Shown: in pieces, positions 1 through 11,195 of the stretch
Numbering within the stretch: position 1 is the first letter of the stretch
Layout of the letters: every line of letters starts with the position of its first letter
DNA from: Caprella mutica
Lineage: Eukaryota; Arthropoda; Malacostraca; Amphipoda; Caprellidae
Direction: 5' to 3'
Length of the DNA stretch: 64,000 bases
Assembly (NCBI GenBank): GCA_947561585.1
Contig: CANNZV010000844.1
Span: 62,001-126,000 of the forward strand
Program-made: the position numbers and the translations under genes
Notes under the pieces: model-generated
Seen by the model: only the letters and a program-made list of their open reading frames with translations
The model's database searches: none
What the model was told of the DNA's origin: nothing

Positions 1-267
1 AGCATTGGCCCCCTATTGGGATAAATGTCAGCAGTTTAAATATAATTCATTCTTACAATCCCTACCAAACTGGCCTGTATAGTGACATGACAGTGTTTCA
101 TCATCTGGCAATCGTATGACATGACCAAATGCTTGTCAGGGACACCAATAAGAGGATGTTCTCATGAATACCGCCTCCGGTGTACGGTATACCAATTACC
201 GATACACCTTCTGAACAAACAGTCGCTACGATCTTATAAGCCATGTGGCACGTCTATTCGCTACAAG
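1..267. other. unique non-coding sequence
   Basis: No open frame, TIR or RNA motif is visible. It is ordinary mixed-composition DNA leading into the 41-bp array. Confidence 0.6.
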
Positions 268-521
268 GTGGCAACTTGGTTCACATGAGTGGCATTCCAT
301 GAAGAGAAGTGGCAACTTGGTTCACATGAGTGGCATTCCATGAAGAGAAGTGGCAACTTGGTTCACATGAGTGGCATTCTATGAAGAGAAGTGGCAACTT
401 GGTTCACATGAGTGGCATTCTATGAAGAGAAGTGGCAACTTGGTTCAGAGGAGCGGCATTCTATGAAGATAAGTGGCAACTTGGTTCAGAGGAGTGGTAT
501 TGTACATAGAGAAATGGCAAC
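268..521. repeat. 41-bp minisatellite, about 6 copies
   Basis: Units begin at 268, 309, 350, 391, 432 and 473, each starting GTGGCAACTTGGTTC. Each unit is itself two related halves of about 20 bp, both starting GTGGCA. The first four copies are nearly identical; copies 5 and 6 carry substitutions (CAGAGGAG for CACATGAG), and the array decays at its right edge near 513-521. There is no open frame through it. It is a local tandem duplication with no visible link to a mobile element. Confidence 0.95.
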
Positions 522-1302
522 CGGTCGAAATACTGAGTGTCACATGCGTTAATATAGATTTTGATGAATGACTGGTAAAGTTAAATGGAGTTATGTAGAC
601 AAAAAGGAGATCTAAGGGGAAATTTTTTAAAAGCCGACTATAGTAAAGACATTTTTCAGTCTGGAAGGTGCTTCGGATTTTAACCGGCTCTATGATCTAA
701 TTAACTATTGAACTTAACTCAATTTGAATCTATATGATTTAATCATCCATAGCTAGTGAATAATTGCAGTAAATCATATTTACTCATTTAAATTGTGAGT
801 ATATAACTAGATGCTAACTAAAAGAAAAGTACCAAAGAAGTATAGGTAGTAACCATAAACGAACACTAGAAATTTTAAGATCATAATTTAATATGAAACA
901 AGCGAAGAAACACAGACTATCAATTTACAGATCATAAAATAACAAAAAATAGAATTTCACTTCAAACCCAATTTAGTGTCAGAGTTTTCTGCGAATCTAT
1001 AACGCGGATTATTTTGATATGCGAAAGCATTCTATTTAAGATTTAGTATTTCATGAAGTTAACTATTTCGATGCAGTCATAACTTATTCATCGTGATAAG
1101 AGGGAAATTCAGAAATTATATAACTAAATATTGAAGAACGATACAGAGGTGAACTGTCATTTGACACAGGCTATAGGATGCTTATAATTTCGATAATAAC
1201 ACCAGTTGATAGTTCTCTCTTGGAATGCAAATCTTTTTTTTTGTATTGCATATTAATTAAAATGTTAACGTTGTTCTAAATAAACACTAATATTGGTTGT
1301 AA
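522..1302. other. AT-rich unique DNA
   Basis: No coding frame, tandem repeat or recognisable element is seen. Homopolymer A/T runs and scattered TTAATTAA-like words are typical of the intergenic background of this window. Confidence 0.55.
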
Positions 1303-1371
1303 AACTCCTTTATAGTAATATCCTGTATAGGACACTAGATTCACTATACAGGATATCATTACAAAGGAGTT
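1303..1371. repeat. short foldback, 28-bp arms
   Basis: Arms 1303-1330 (AACTCCTTTATAGTAATATC...) and 1344-1371 are inverted copies with about 3 mismatches around a 13-nt loop. It could be a solo remnant of a foldback or MITE, or a self-standing hairpin. No target duplication is obvious. Confidence 0.8.
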
Positions 1372-2825
1372 CTAATATACTTGTGGTCAGACAAAATTTA
1401 TTGAAGACTTTTTCCAAGTGAAGATCAATAATTTAAAAAATATATTCTCTGTTTCTAAAATGAAAAGACACAAAAATGGACTAAAAAATTCAGATATAAT
1501 TAATTTGAAACCGTATCAGCATTGCTGAATGCAATATATAACTGCTTGGTAATTTAATAAATATATATAATTAATAAATAAATACATATAATTAATAAAT
1601 ATATCCTCTTTTCGTGAAAAGATTTAAAAATTAAAAAGTCAGTGGAATATACTTACAGTTCCACACAATAATTTACTAATGTAATACTCAGTCTCATTAA
1701 TATAAGAAGTAACAGCAACAATATCATTAGATTAATACTCTCTTATCTATTAAAGTAGCGTGTAAGACTATTTCTGTACAAAAGCTATAAAGAGCAATTC
1801 TCTTCCATTCCAAATACATGTGCCACTCCAATAATTAGGACATTAACCTCCGGCCCGATCAAATTCCCGCTCTGATCTCCAAAACAAAACACAAACGGAA
1901 TGCGATCTTAAACTGCGGGATCCACGTAGAAGAGCCGAATTATTACTTTTCCTATAAAGCCATCAATATCACTGATAGGACAAGAATAAAACAATTTGGC
2001 TGTGTTAGACATTCATAAGGGAGCTTTTAGGGGCTCATCCTGGAAGCAATATCGCTCTGGAAACACACCCAGTAGCAGATGTTACCCCGAGAATATAGAT
2101 GACTGGGCTCTTAGGAAGCACACGTCTTTTCTTGGGGTGCCACAATGGAGGATAATAATACGAGTATATCACTGGGAAGAAAGAGTGATATGGCTAGCAG
2201 ATTGGGGAATCACAATCAATGATTCTAAGACCATGCACACCCTATGTATATTGCGGTATGCCGCATAAAAATGTGATCATGTTCATTGGTTTTAATATTA
2301 CAAAAAACTTTGATCTCATTAGGTGAAATCAAGTTATTAAAGACAGTTAATTCAGAAAAGGAGAAATTTTATTTTTCGAATGAACTGTGGCTAAATGTTT
2401 GGCTGTTGACTGTCTTGGATTGTCCAGGATGGAATTCATTCATCAGTTTCTTTGGTGAAAAAGTGGCAGAGTTTCATCAGCAGTTGTAAGCTAATGGACG
2501 AGAAGAGTCGAAAGGATGTAAAGGAACCCAAAAAGACAGACGGTGACAGTCTTATGTGCGGGAACCTTTTGGCTTCCCAGTTATTTATCTATTCTTCGGA
2601 AAAAAAATCCAAATGATTAGATAATAAAAATTAATTTTAAGAAAAGGACAAAACATAGGTCATCAAATTCTTATACGATTAAATACTAAATTTAATGAAT
2701 TCATCTGGTTGGGTTGAAAAAGCAGTGCAATAAAAACTGGATAGAGTAGACACCAGAACATAGAGAGTACTATGTAGCTCTAAGCTCTTCATATATCGCA
2801 GAAAAACGATTCTTGGATTTCCAAA
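1372..2825. other. AT-rich unique DNA without a supported gene
   Basis: Short open stretches at 1996-2268 and 2286-2489 (+) begin at non-ATG codons and show no domain or codon signature. 1840-1950 is somewhat GC-richer and complex. Nothing else is supportable. Confidence 0.5.
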
Positions 2826-3180
2826 TTTTCGTTTCTACGCGGCGGCGCTCACGAAGGAGAAATTCCAGACACCTTCCAATAAGTAAAATGGAGATTTATT
2901 GAGAAACAGTCACGGCTATTCTCGTCCTCTTCGATTCCATTGACAACCTCCAAGACTGTGTTTACATTTCGGAAAAAAACGAATGCACCCCGGCACTGAT
3001 GGCTTTTTGTGTCAATGCCGAGCGGCGGAGCAGTCTCGTGAACAACCAACCGACCCAATTCGAAAGAAAACAACAGCAATGCAGGGAACGAACACAGGAC
3101 AGAAGGATGCTTAAAATTCCATGCCGTTACGAACAATGAGTCTGACTGTGTTGTAACGGAAGAAAATAAACACGGGAGAC
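2826..3180. other. GC-richer complex block, possible conserved non-coding DNA
   Basis: This block stands out from its AT-rich flanks by composition and complexity (GCGGCGGCG near 2838-2850, GAGCGGCGGAGC near 3018). The minus strand is open for 95 codons (3136-2849), but only from a TTG codon and without a recognisable domain. I treat it as non-coding. An exon or regulatory block cannot be excluded from sequence alone. Confidence 0.3.
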
Positions 3181-4186
3181 AGTGAACCAGAGTCTGAATA
3201 TATCTTACAAGTAAAATAGTTAGGAAATTGTTTAAAGGGGTTTGACATTAGCAGAGAGAGAAAAATAGAAGGAATCACGTTTTCAATCACTTTGATATCA
3301 TTATTCAGATTCTAATCATAGGAAATAAATATTACGTAAGACTTGATTGAAAGGAACAAATCTTCGGGATGTTTTTATTAGGTACATGATCGACACGAGC
3401 CTCTGAATGGTGAATACAACAGATATAGAAATAAAAAGGCTATTATTTAGTACCTTTCTATTTTTGTTTTTTACCATTTGCAAAAACATACATTCTTCTA
3501 TAAATATGTTTTTGAAAAATAAACCTTCAGGAATAACAATGATGTAGGCATTTTTTTTTCTTTATTCAATTTATTCTTCCATACATATAAACTCACTGAA
3601 GATTTTATACTCCGAAGCGTTCGAATACACAATTTTAATTTAAAGATTTGTTACCTACCATCGTTCCCCTTTTTATTGTTGACTACGTTTCAAAAAATCT
3701 ATATCGACTGGATTCAGAAGTAGGTCCACAGCATATTCACCATCAAAATTAACTTGATATTTTGTACTAATCGACATATGACTAGGGTTGTGACAATATG
3801 CGTTTAAAATGATAAATCCTGAAAATATTACAGACAGAGAGAAGTAAACAGTATTGAATCGTTCTAAACCTGCGTTATATATTATTAGATACTATTTCAA
3901 TTCGCTTCGTCTATGATATTCTTGGGATCTATGATTTTAAACGTTTGTAGTCATAGTCCTTTTATTTCCAAAAAGAATTTCTATAAAATGAAAATATTCT
4001 TCTGCCAAACAATTTCAATGCATCTCAATTATCAACATTAGATTTTGTTAGATAATTTTAATGAACGGTCAAGAAACCAAATCTAAGAATCGTTCAATAA
4101 AAGCTAGTAAGGCCAGAGAACTCTTTTCTCACGAACAATGAATAGCCGTGTTAACCGAGACTTTAATAATTAATTAATAGTGGATT
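3181..4186. other. AT-rich unique DNA
   Basis: No gene, RNA motif or repeat is visible apart from simple A/T tracts (for example a T-run near 3551). Confidence 0.5.
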
Positions 4187-4652
4187 ATAACGCTTGCTTC
4201 GGAACCAAAGGCCATATCGCTGACATCAAAAGGAAATTAAATACAAGGGACTGGAAGAAAAAAATGAGAAAGGAAAGTCGCTCCATGAACGAAGTCACAT
4301 ATAACCAATTGGTGACAATGCTCATGGATGCAGGAAAGCTACTCCGTGGATGCAATCACTTATCAATGAATGTTATGAAAGGGAGCACATTCACCGGTGG
4401 CTGCACTCACAGATGGAAGAGGAAAATGAAGAGGTGATAGTGAATGAAGCTTACCTAACACAAAATCTAAGACCTAGTAATTGAAGATCATAACCCTAGT
4501 GCTACCCTCTAAAACTGAAAGTAGTGTCAAAAAAAGAAAAACATTTTGAAAATGAAAAAAAGACAATCTATAATCCAAATTAAAACAGTTCGGAGCCCAA
4601 AGGACGCCACCCCCTTCTCTTCCATTCACCACAGACAGCTTCAGGATAGAGC
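4187..4652 (+). repeat. dispersed repeat family A, copy 1
   Basis: A block of about 460 bp closely matches 6297-6719 and, in two pieces, 62068-62960. Shared landmarks are GGCCATATCGCTGACATCAA near the start, GGTGGCTGCACTCACAGATG in the middle, and CACCACAGACAGCTTCAGG just before the shared end AGAGCCCCT. Nearby + frames give short open stretches, but the three copies are not open in one common frame. No TIR or poly-A tail is clear. It could be the 3' part of a retroelement, a SINE-like sequence or a gene-derived repeat. I do not recognise the family. Confidence 0.85.
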
Positions 4653-4707
4653 CCCTAGTGTTACCATCTTCTATAAAATAGTAACACTATATCTATCGTA
4701 ACTGGGT

Positions 4708-5110
4708 ACAGGCATACCAGGCTCTTATTACGTCTCAGACTTATTACAAACTAATAAGTGTGGGACATGTCTCGCTCTTATTTCTCCTAGCGTAGAAAAC
4801 ATTTTAGGAGTAACTTTATTAAATTGGTTGGTAGTTTTCATTTAATCTTCATTTGCCGCAACTTATTCAAGTGGGAAAGATAAAATCTAATCTTATCAGT
4901 TAAATAAATACAAGTTATTTACCAAAGAATAATTTTAATGTATCTCACTTTCATAAGTTACGGCAAAACAGCTGGACTGAAAACGACCAACCAAGTCACC
5001 AAAGGAACACGTAAAATATTTTTTATACCAGAATAAATAAAAGCGAGATATGTCTAACACTTATTTGATTGTCATAAATCTGAAACGTAATAAGAGCGGG
5101 GTATGCCTGT
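4708..5110. mobile_element. MITE family B, copy 1 (403 bp)
   Basis: The ends are inverted: ACAGGCATACC at 4708 and GGTATGCCTGT ending at 5110, followed inward by GCTCTTATTACGTCTCAGAC-like sequence on both sides. Inverted similarity continues in blocks to about 4850 and 4970, so most of the element is foldback with a short unique centre. It has no coding capacity. A shorter relative lies at 19797-20037. The left end follows TA, consistent with but not proving a Tc1/mariner-type target; the right-hand TA is not preserved. Confidence 0.8.
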
Positions 5111-5187
5111 GCTCAGTTAGCATAGATGGTAAAACCTGAATACTAAGATGTAGGTAGTAATAAATATCTCTGGCAGATAGGGTAAGG

Positions 5188-5391
5188 CCCATACTATACC
5201 AGCAGTTTTACCGCCGCGTTTTCACTGCCCTGTTTCCGCTTCTTCAATTAATTACGGTTAGATGATAGGAAGGCGGTAGTAACGCTAGTATAGTATGCAA
5301 ATTTGCCTTACATTCATTAAACAGTGATTAATTGAAGCCGCGTAAACAAGGCAGTGAAAACGCGGCGGTGAAACTGCTAGTATAGTATGGG
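5188..5391. mobile_element. foldback MITE with about 65-bp arms
   Basis: Left arm 5188-5253 and right arm 5327-5391 are inverted copies starting CCCATACTATAC and ending GTATAGTATGGG-like. The arms are unusually GC-rich for the region (ACCGCCGCGTTTTCACTG). The centre (about 5280-5305) carries an extra partial copy of the terminal motif, GCTAGTATAGTATG, so the element may be a nested or rearranged foldback. No target duplication is evident. The open frames drawn through it are by-products of the symmetry. Confidence 0.8.
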
Positions 5392-6296
5392 CATAGGATG
5401 TAGTTTGCAAACTGGTAATAGGAAAGAATGTATACGACAAAATTACATAAAACTTCCAAATCGTTTTGGACATTTGTAATATTGAAACTCTTGTACCATT
5501 TTTGATTCTTCGGTATTTTTTTATATTCAAAAATTACTATTTTTGTCATCTGAATTATACAAAGAAAGTTGCATCTATTTTGAATACTGTTGATTACTCA
5601 TTGTTCAAATTATAGCAAATAGGTATCGTGATTGTTCAATGAAGGGGACTTTACAAACGGTGTATACGAGTTAGTAGAAGAGGACCTAAAATATACAGCG
5701 CCTGTCAAATGTGGGAACCTACCCATGAAAATCTTTTAATGTTGGCTGTCTTCACCAGAAGCTTTTTATTATATCAAGACATAATATATTCACCCAAATA
5801 AACAGCCTTTTAATATTCATATGGATATTCATAGAACAAAATAATAGTAATTCACCATAACAAGATTTTGATACGTGATTTAAGTTTTCAAACAAAATCT
5901 TCGACTATATCCACTTTTCCTTTAATTGGAATAAACAAATCCTATAAGTGGTTCATTACCGTAATATTTTTCGTAATCAGGTAAATCTTAGGTAGATTGT
6001 CGATTGTCAGTTACCAGAGCAGTATAAGTTGTCAAGCTCTTCCCACACATGAATATAGTCGCTACTCTAATCACAGCTCAGAATGTTGATCAAAGACAGT
6101 CTTTTGGTCAATCAAGACCCTATAGAGTCTCCTCCACAATTAACCACATGCAAATAGTCTACAGTGAATCGATGTGAGACTACCTACTATAATCTTCTGG
6201 AAAATGAGGAGAAACGAAAAATAAAGGAGAAAAAAAATTAACGAATTAAAAAGAAAATGAATGAACGAGAAAAGGCTAGTTAATTAATTTAGTAGG
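5392..6296. other. AT-rich unique DNA
   Basis: No supported feature is present. A purine-rich stretch near 6200-6290 leads into the next dispersed repeat copy. Confidence 0.5.
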
Positions 6297-6719
6297 GGTT
6301 CGGAACCAAAGGCCATATCGCTGACATCAAAAGGAAATTCAGTACAAGGGACTGGAAGAAGCAGACAGAAAGGAACGAGACTCAATGAACAAAGTCACCT
6401 ACCACCGTTGACAAGTTCATGAATGCAAAAAAGCCGCTCCGTGATTGCAATCATTTAATATGTAACGAAAAGGGACACAAGCACCGGTGGCTGCACTCAC
6501 AGATGGAAGAGGAAAATGAAGAGGTGATGGTAAATAAAGCCTATGAGCCAAAGAAAGAAAGATCTCGTAGTTGAAGAGCTTAACCCTAGCGCTATCCTCT
6601 AAAACTGCAAGTCGCTTTGAAGAATTGGTAAACATGGTAAAACAGAAAAAATTACAATACATCATCCAAATAATCCCCTTCTCTTCCATTCACCACAGAC
6701 AGCTTCAGGATAGAGCCCC
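6297..6719 (+). repeat. dispersed repeat family A, copy 2
   Basis: Second copy of the repeat at 4187-4652, in the same orientation and about 2.1 kb downstream. It shares the start motif GGCCATATCGCTGACATCAA and the terminal AGAGCCCCT, but has small deletions, including one before the shared end (the GACGCCACCCCC segment is missing). The minus-strand open frame at 6417-6689 is not shared by the other copies and is probably fortuitous. Confidence 0.85.
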
Positions 6720-6859
6720 TCTGTGAACACCTTAATGAAAAAGGAATAACTATAATTGAATAAGAATTGAATAATCAAGTGAAACAAAATTAAATATATA
6801 TGTATAAAAAGAATAACTGAATAAGTATCGAAACAAGTAAAGCTCCTTTAAATAGTATA

Positions 6860-7166
6860 TAATTGAACAGTTACCCAAGGCTTACCTGTAAGGTGAAGGG
6901 TGACTTCAATTACTTCGGAAGCCATTCTTGTTCATTTTTCTGGAGTGTTCCAGAGGTGCCAACTTATGAGATGTCCACCTGCATCGGCCGTTAACTTAAG
7001 CATTCAGTATTCAAAGATCGAATCTTTTGTTGTGTATTTCTGGAGTGTTCGGGCGGGAGCGCTCCGGGCGGGAAAGAACACTCCAGAAAAATGAACAAGA
7101 ATGGCTTCCGAAGTAATTGAAGTCACCCTTCACCTTACAGGTAAGCCTTGGGTAACTGTTCAATTA
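6860..7166. mobile_element. palindromic element with 91-bp perfect arms
   Basis: Arms 6860-6950 and 7076-7166 are perfect inverted copies (91/91 by eye) around a 125-bp loop. The loop begins with CAGAGGTGCCAACTTATGAG, a sequence also found just right of the palindrome (about 7176-7221) and inverted at 12144-12210. The loop contains a GC-rich island, 7051-7072 (GGGCGGGAGCGCTCCGGGCG plus GG), and a second copy of CTGGAGTGTTC at 7040-7050 that could pair with the right arm. Perfect arms suggest very recent formation or correction by gene conversion. It may be an inverted duplication of one end of a larger element. Confidence 0.9.
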
Positions 7167-7221
7167 CTTATCGCCATTCTTGTTCATTCTGGAGTGTTCC
7201 AGAGGTGCCAACTTATGAGAT
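7167..7221 (+). repeat. terminal fragment shared with 6.9 kb and 12.1 kb
   Basis: The run from about 7168 to 7221 (CGCCATTCTTGTTCATTCTG, then GGAGTGTTCCAGAGGTGCC) matches 12185-12235 in inverted orientation and the palindrome arm/loop junction. It breaks off after TTATGAGAT. This marks three partial copies of one unidentified repeat in the window. Confidence 0.8.
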
Positions 7222-7269
7222 TTTAAAGAACGCAGCAAAAGATGAGACCAACCAATTTTCAAGTATGAA

Positions 7270-7567
7270 TTTAAGATAAGAGCATTAGAAAATTGTAACG
7301 TTGACCCACCCTGCGACCTTGATTATCGTCAATGGTAATATTATGGTTCAAGAAAGAACAGGCAGCTGCTGCACAAGTGCAGAGATTAAACTTAGCAATG
7401 TCGATTCCTGCCTCTTCCATAATTGCTTCAATCCGTCTACCTATTTTTGAAATAGATAGGTACTGTTTGTATGATTTTCGGAAACTTACAGAGTTGATTA
7501 GACTCTCCACGAAATCTAATCCATGTACTCTTTGAAGGTTAAATATAGACAGAATTTGAATTGGCAT
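7270..7567 (-). pseudogene. tyrosine-recombinase fragment (Crypton/DIRS-like), broken
   Basis: The minus frame from 7567 contains RIEAIMEEAGIDIAKFNL followed by AAACSFLNHNITIDD. This resembles the region around the HxxR box of transposon-type tyrosine recombinases (Crypton or DIRS/Ngaro families). The expected H-S-T-R box reads LCTC, so the catalytic His and Arg are lost. The frame then shifts: the adjacent frame near 7295-7325 reads IIKVAGWVNVTIF, like the AGW motif that precedes the catalytic Tyr. Neither the N-terminal part nor the catalytic Tyr is seen. The overlapping plus frame 7332-7535 is a shadow. The family call rests on motif memory only. Confidence 0.45.
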
Positions 7568-9525
7568 TAAAATACCTCATTTAATCAGGAATTCATTATT
7601 TCCCACACGTGGTGTATAAAGTAATTGAAATAGTCTCTTTCATGATACAAAATCTTTATACATCCATAACTTTGAAAGTTGGAACTTGATGTATAGATCA
7701 TCGAGCTTGTACCGTATCTCATTAATTAATATGTTGAAATTCTAAAAGCAATACCTTCCAGAGGGAAATAATTTTTCAAAATTCAAAACAGAAGAAACTT
7801 CCAAGATCATTTGTACATGGGAGTGGTTAGTCTTATTTAATTTTTATTTTAATTGGTATCCAGGATACCTGCACTAATTCAATAACTAACACTCTTTACT
7901 GCAAGAGATTTCACTATAGATAATCCAGTATTATAAGAAAACTTTATATTAATAATTTACATCATTAAATTGCATGGGATCAATTTTCTGTCTACTCAAG
8001 AAATATACCACTTGTGATCTAGCTATGTTGTTTATAGAGGTTTGGCGGAAATTCTGCACTAAAAACACATGATACTGATTTTGTACCGCAAAAGGGGTAA
8101 TGAACACTGTTGCACTTGGTCTTCCTAAATTTTATAAAGCCTCATGATACTTAAACGTTAGATATCAGCTACTATTCGGTAATCCCATCAAAATACCAAC
8201 TTACTTTATCAGCATGAACGTTTTGATAAAAGTATATTTTTTCACAGAAAAATAAGTCTTCTACAGACGTTGTCAAAATCTTTAATTAATACGAGAGCAT
8301 GGCTGAATATTTGTAGTCTTGACAGTAAATATTTTGATGTGGACAAACTAAATGTCATTTGAAAAGGCCCTGCCAACCGGATTAAAATGGCCTTCAGTTC
8401 TAGAACATTAATGTGGGAGGTAGAGTCTTAGCATATATAATCCCATCTATTTTAAATAAAATTAAATATATTTATAAGAAATTTACATTCTTCAAGTTGA
8501 TGCATCAGTGGTAGCTAATTACAATACTTTGAGAATCATGGTTTATGCTTACTAAACTGATTGAAAAGATTCATATTCAACTGGAAATCCATATTATCAG
8601 AGGTTATATAAACTCAGAGTTGAAGGCCACGTTTTCCACACTTCTCCTGATGATGAATAGAAATCTTTTTAATCGAAAGCTTGAAACCAAAAATACCTTC
8701 AACGCTTACGAAACTATAGTAATGAAAGGATGTCTAAATACTTTAAGCTGGATAATCATCATCAATTTCTATTCATTTGTAAGTTACCATTGACAATTTT
8801 GAGAGCATTAATTTTAAGACGTTCTAAAATTATAAAAAATAAAACTCACCATTAAACTGCTGGATGGCAGAGAGTCAACAGTTTGATAAAAAATAAAAAC
8901 GTCACAATTAATAGAATTTTGCTCAAATTTGTTGCATCAATTAAAAATCATTTATTTCTAATGATTAGGAATAAACAAAATAAAATTTCTTTCATTACTA
9001 ATAACAACAGTGCTCTCTCTCTCTGCAACAGTCCATTCATATGCGAATTCATCTATCAATTAAGTAAATTAAATAGTACATAGATAAGTAACTTTCAGTT
9101 CTTAATTTTGCCAATATAGAATTCATGACTTAAGTAAGTTGCATGATTCACAAGTAGAGCCTTTAGCTCTAAACTTAAGTTAGAAATGTTTTCCAATTTC
9201 TAATATCTACGGTATTATTCTCTATATGGACAGAAAAGTAATCATCTTCAAAATCAATAGAGGCCACGAGACAAATTTATTCCATTGAACCAACTACAGT
9301 TCTTCAATGTTCTAATAAATAACGTTAATAATGGATATGCAGATTCGATGGCTTTAGATAAATTTATAAATAAATGAAGTCCTTCACGTCTTATATGAAT
9401 GAGAAAACTGAACCGAAAATTATCATTATTCTCTATGACCAATCTTCATACCTATAGACATTAATTTTTGAATTTCCAAAATAAGAAATAATTTGGAAAT
9501 ACAGGTTTTATGTAACTATGTGTAC
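7568..9525. other. AT-rich unique DNA
   Basis: Several short open stretches (for example 8545-8793 and 8883-9083, +) have AT-driven composition and no domain. No RNA gene, TIR or tandem repeat is visible. Confidence 0.5.
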
Positions 9526-9529
9526 CAAA

Positions 9530-9835
9530 TTTCTGGTTGAACTAGTTGTTGCCCTAGTGCAACAACGTATTCAACAGTCTTCAACTCTTCGTCAATTCCC
9601 GCGTCGCAGAAGAATTTATCGGGGAATATAGGTAATTAGGGTAAAGTAGGTATATTACGACACATAGTAAACTGGCCTACTAGAAAAACTATGAACAGTC
9701 TTGAATCCTAGCAGGAGGTTATCGAAATTCCCCTGTTAATTCTCTGAATCAGAGAAAAACTTAACATTGCAAATTCATTTGGGAAGAGACTGTAGGCATT
9801 AGCATATAACTAGTAAGTTAACTGGCTTCCAGCAA
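9530..9835 (+). repeat. array unit 1 (degenerate)
   Basis: This unit keeps the CAGGAG...CCCCTG hairpin (9712-9735), TCTCTGAATCAGAGA (9741-9755) and the trailing ACTAGTAAGTTAACTGG. The initial hairpins and closing stem have decayed. It also contains a partial copy (9637-9660) of the end of the TIR element seen at 10559 and 11196. Confidence 0.6.
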
Positions 9836-10022
9836 AATTTTTATTGAAGAACCAGACTTGGATATGCAATTGCAAAACATATCTGTAGTGGTATTAACAG
9901 TCTGTATTTGTTAAGAAATTAAATATTGGTACTTGAGACTAAAGTTCAAGTTACACGATATGTCTAGTGTTCCTTAGATGAAGCCAGTACAAGCTCGGGT
10001 CACAAATTCCCGGCTAAAATAG

Positions 10023-10177
10023 CTAACTAGTTGCCCTAGCTAAAAATTCATAGATTGTCTTCAATCATAGTAGTGAATATCGGAATCCCCTCTCAAATTG
10101 TTCTGAAACAGAAAATTTTCATAATGCGAGTTTATATGGAAGGAGACTCAATAGGCATATAGCCTGTAGCTAGTTAG
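10023..10177 (+). repeat. array unit 2
   Basis: Closing stem CTAACTAG (10023-10030) pairs with CTAGTTAG (10170-10177). Just upstream is CGGG...CCCG (9996-10012), one pair longer than the CGG...CCG of other units. The later hairpins differ in sequence but still pair: TTCTG-AAA-CAGAA near 10112, and ATAGGC...GCCTGT with one G-U. The CAGGGG side of hairpin 3 is altered (GAATCCCCTC remains). Confidence 0.7.
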
Positions 10178-10299
10178 TAGTCACCATGAATTTGAGACGA
10201 AATTTTTATAAAGAGTTAAAAAATTATACGCAATATAGCGTAGCGTATATTTGATATTTCCAGTGAAAGCACGGTCTCAAAATACCGGCTTCAAACTAA

Positions 10300-10443
10300 C
10301 TAACTAGATTTACCTTAGTCACAAAATTTTTAGGGTTTCTCTTCAAAATTCCCCTGTCTATATTATATCTCTGAATCAGAGAAAATTTCACGATGTGAAA
10401 TTATTGTTAAGAGACTATAGGCATATAACCTATAACTAGTTAG
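10300..10443 (+). repeat. array unit 3
   Basis: Closing stem 10300-10307 with 10436-10443. The upstream hairpin TATACGC...GCGTATA near 10225-10252 is longer than in other units, and CGG...CCG is at 10272-10287. Hairpin 2 is ACCTTA...TAGGGT (10312-10336), which needs one G-U pair. The left half of hairpin 3 is deleted. TCTCTGAATCAGAGA, TTTCACGATGTGAAA and TATAGG...CCTATA are intact. Confidence 0.75.
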
Positions 10444-10558
10444 TAGTTAACTGGATTATTATTATTAATTGTATCCATAAATTCATGGTGCTTCTTGAAT
10501 GGAATACATAGCACTAGTAGCAATATCAATCTTTAAGTAGCTACCAATTATAAGCTAG

Positions 10559-10766
10559 ATAGGGTAAAGCAGGTAAATTGCGGTACACTAATTAACTGTG
10601 TCCTCTAACCACAGAAATATCATAGCTTCAAACAATAATAAAATATAGAATGCATTCCGCTACTTCAGATATCTGAACAAATTTCAATAAAAATTCGAAT
10701 CAAAAAGTTTTAGAAAAGTTCTTGCAAAGACTGCAATTGAACCGCAATTTACCTGTGGGACCCTAG
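10559..10766. mobile_element. small TIR element inside the array, copy a
   Basis: The ends ATAGGGTAAAGCAGGTAAAT and the inverted ATTTACCTGTGGGACCCTA (10747-10765) are inverted repeats of about 25 bp, extended inward by TGCGG / CCGCA. The interior is AT-rich and non-coding. A second copy lies at 11196-11381 and an isolated left end near 9637. It is a MITE-like element inserted between or co-amplified with array units. Confidence 0.7.
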
Positions 10767-10968
10767 GCAATGATTACAAACAAGTATTATTTACAATTTA
10801 CGCCACTTTGTACCCGTTAAAATTTTTTATTTTGAGTATTATTGCACATATGTAAAGTTACCATATAATATAATAAAGAAGTTCAAGAAAGTTATAGTAT
10901 TATACGATATATAGTGTATATTTGTTCAATCCAGTAAAGCACGGTCACGAATTTCCGGCTTGAACTAG

Positions 10969-11133
10969 CTAACTAGTACCCTAGTCACGAATTCTTAGGG
11001 TTTTAGTCATCAAACCTAGCAGGGGGTTATCGAAATTCCCCTGTCTATAATTTTTCTCTTAGTAGAGAAGAATTTCACTGAGTGAAATTTGGAAAGAGAC
11101 TCTATTGGCATAGCTAAGCCTATAGCTAGTTAG
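10969..11133 (+). repeat. array unit 4 (best preserved)
   Basis: CTAACTAG 10969-10976 pairs with CTAGTTAG 11126-11133. Inside are ACCCTA...TAGGGT (10978-11001), CAGGGG...CCCCTG (11020-11043), TTCTCT-TAGT-AGAGAA (11054-11069), AATTTCAC-TGA-GTGAAATT (11071-11089), and TATTGGC...GCCTATA with one mismatch. Upstream are CGG...CCG (10942-10957) and a TATAC...GTATA hairpin. It would fold as a branched structure closed by one stem. Confidence 0.8.
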
Positions 11134-11195
11134 TAGTAAACTGGTAGTCACCAATTTGTGACGAAAATTTTAAGAGAGTTAAATAGTTACTAGAT

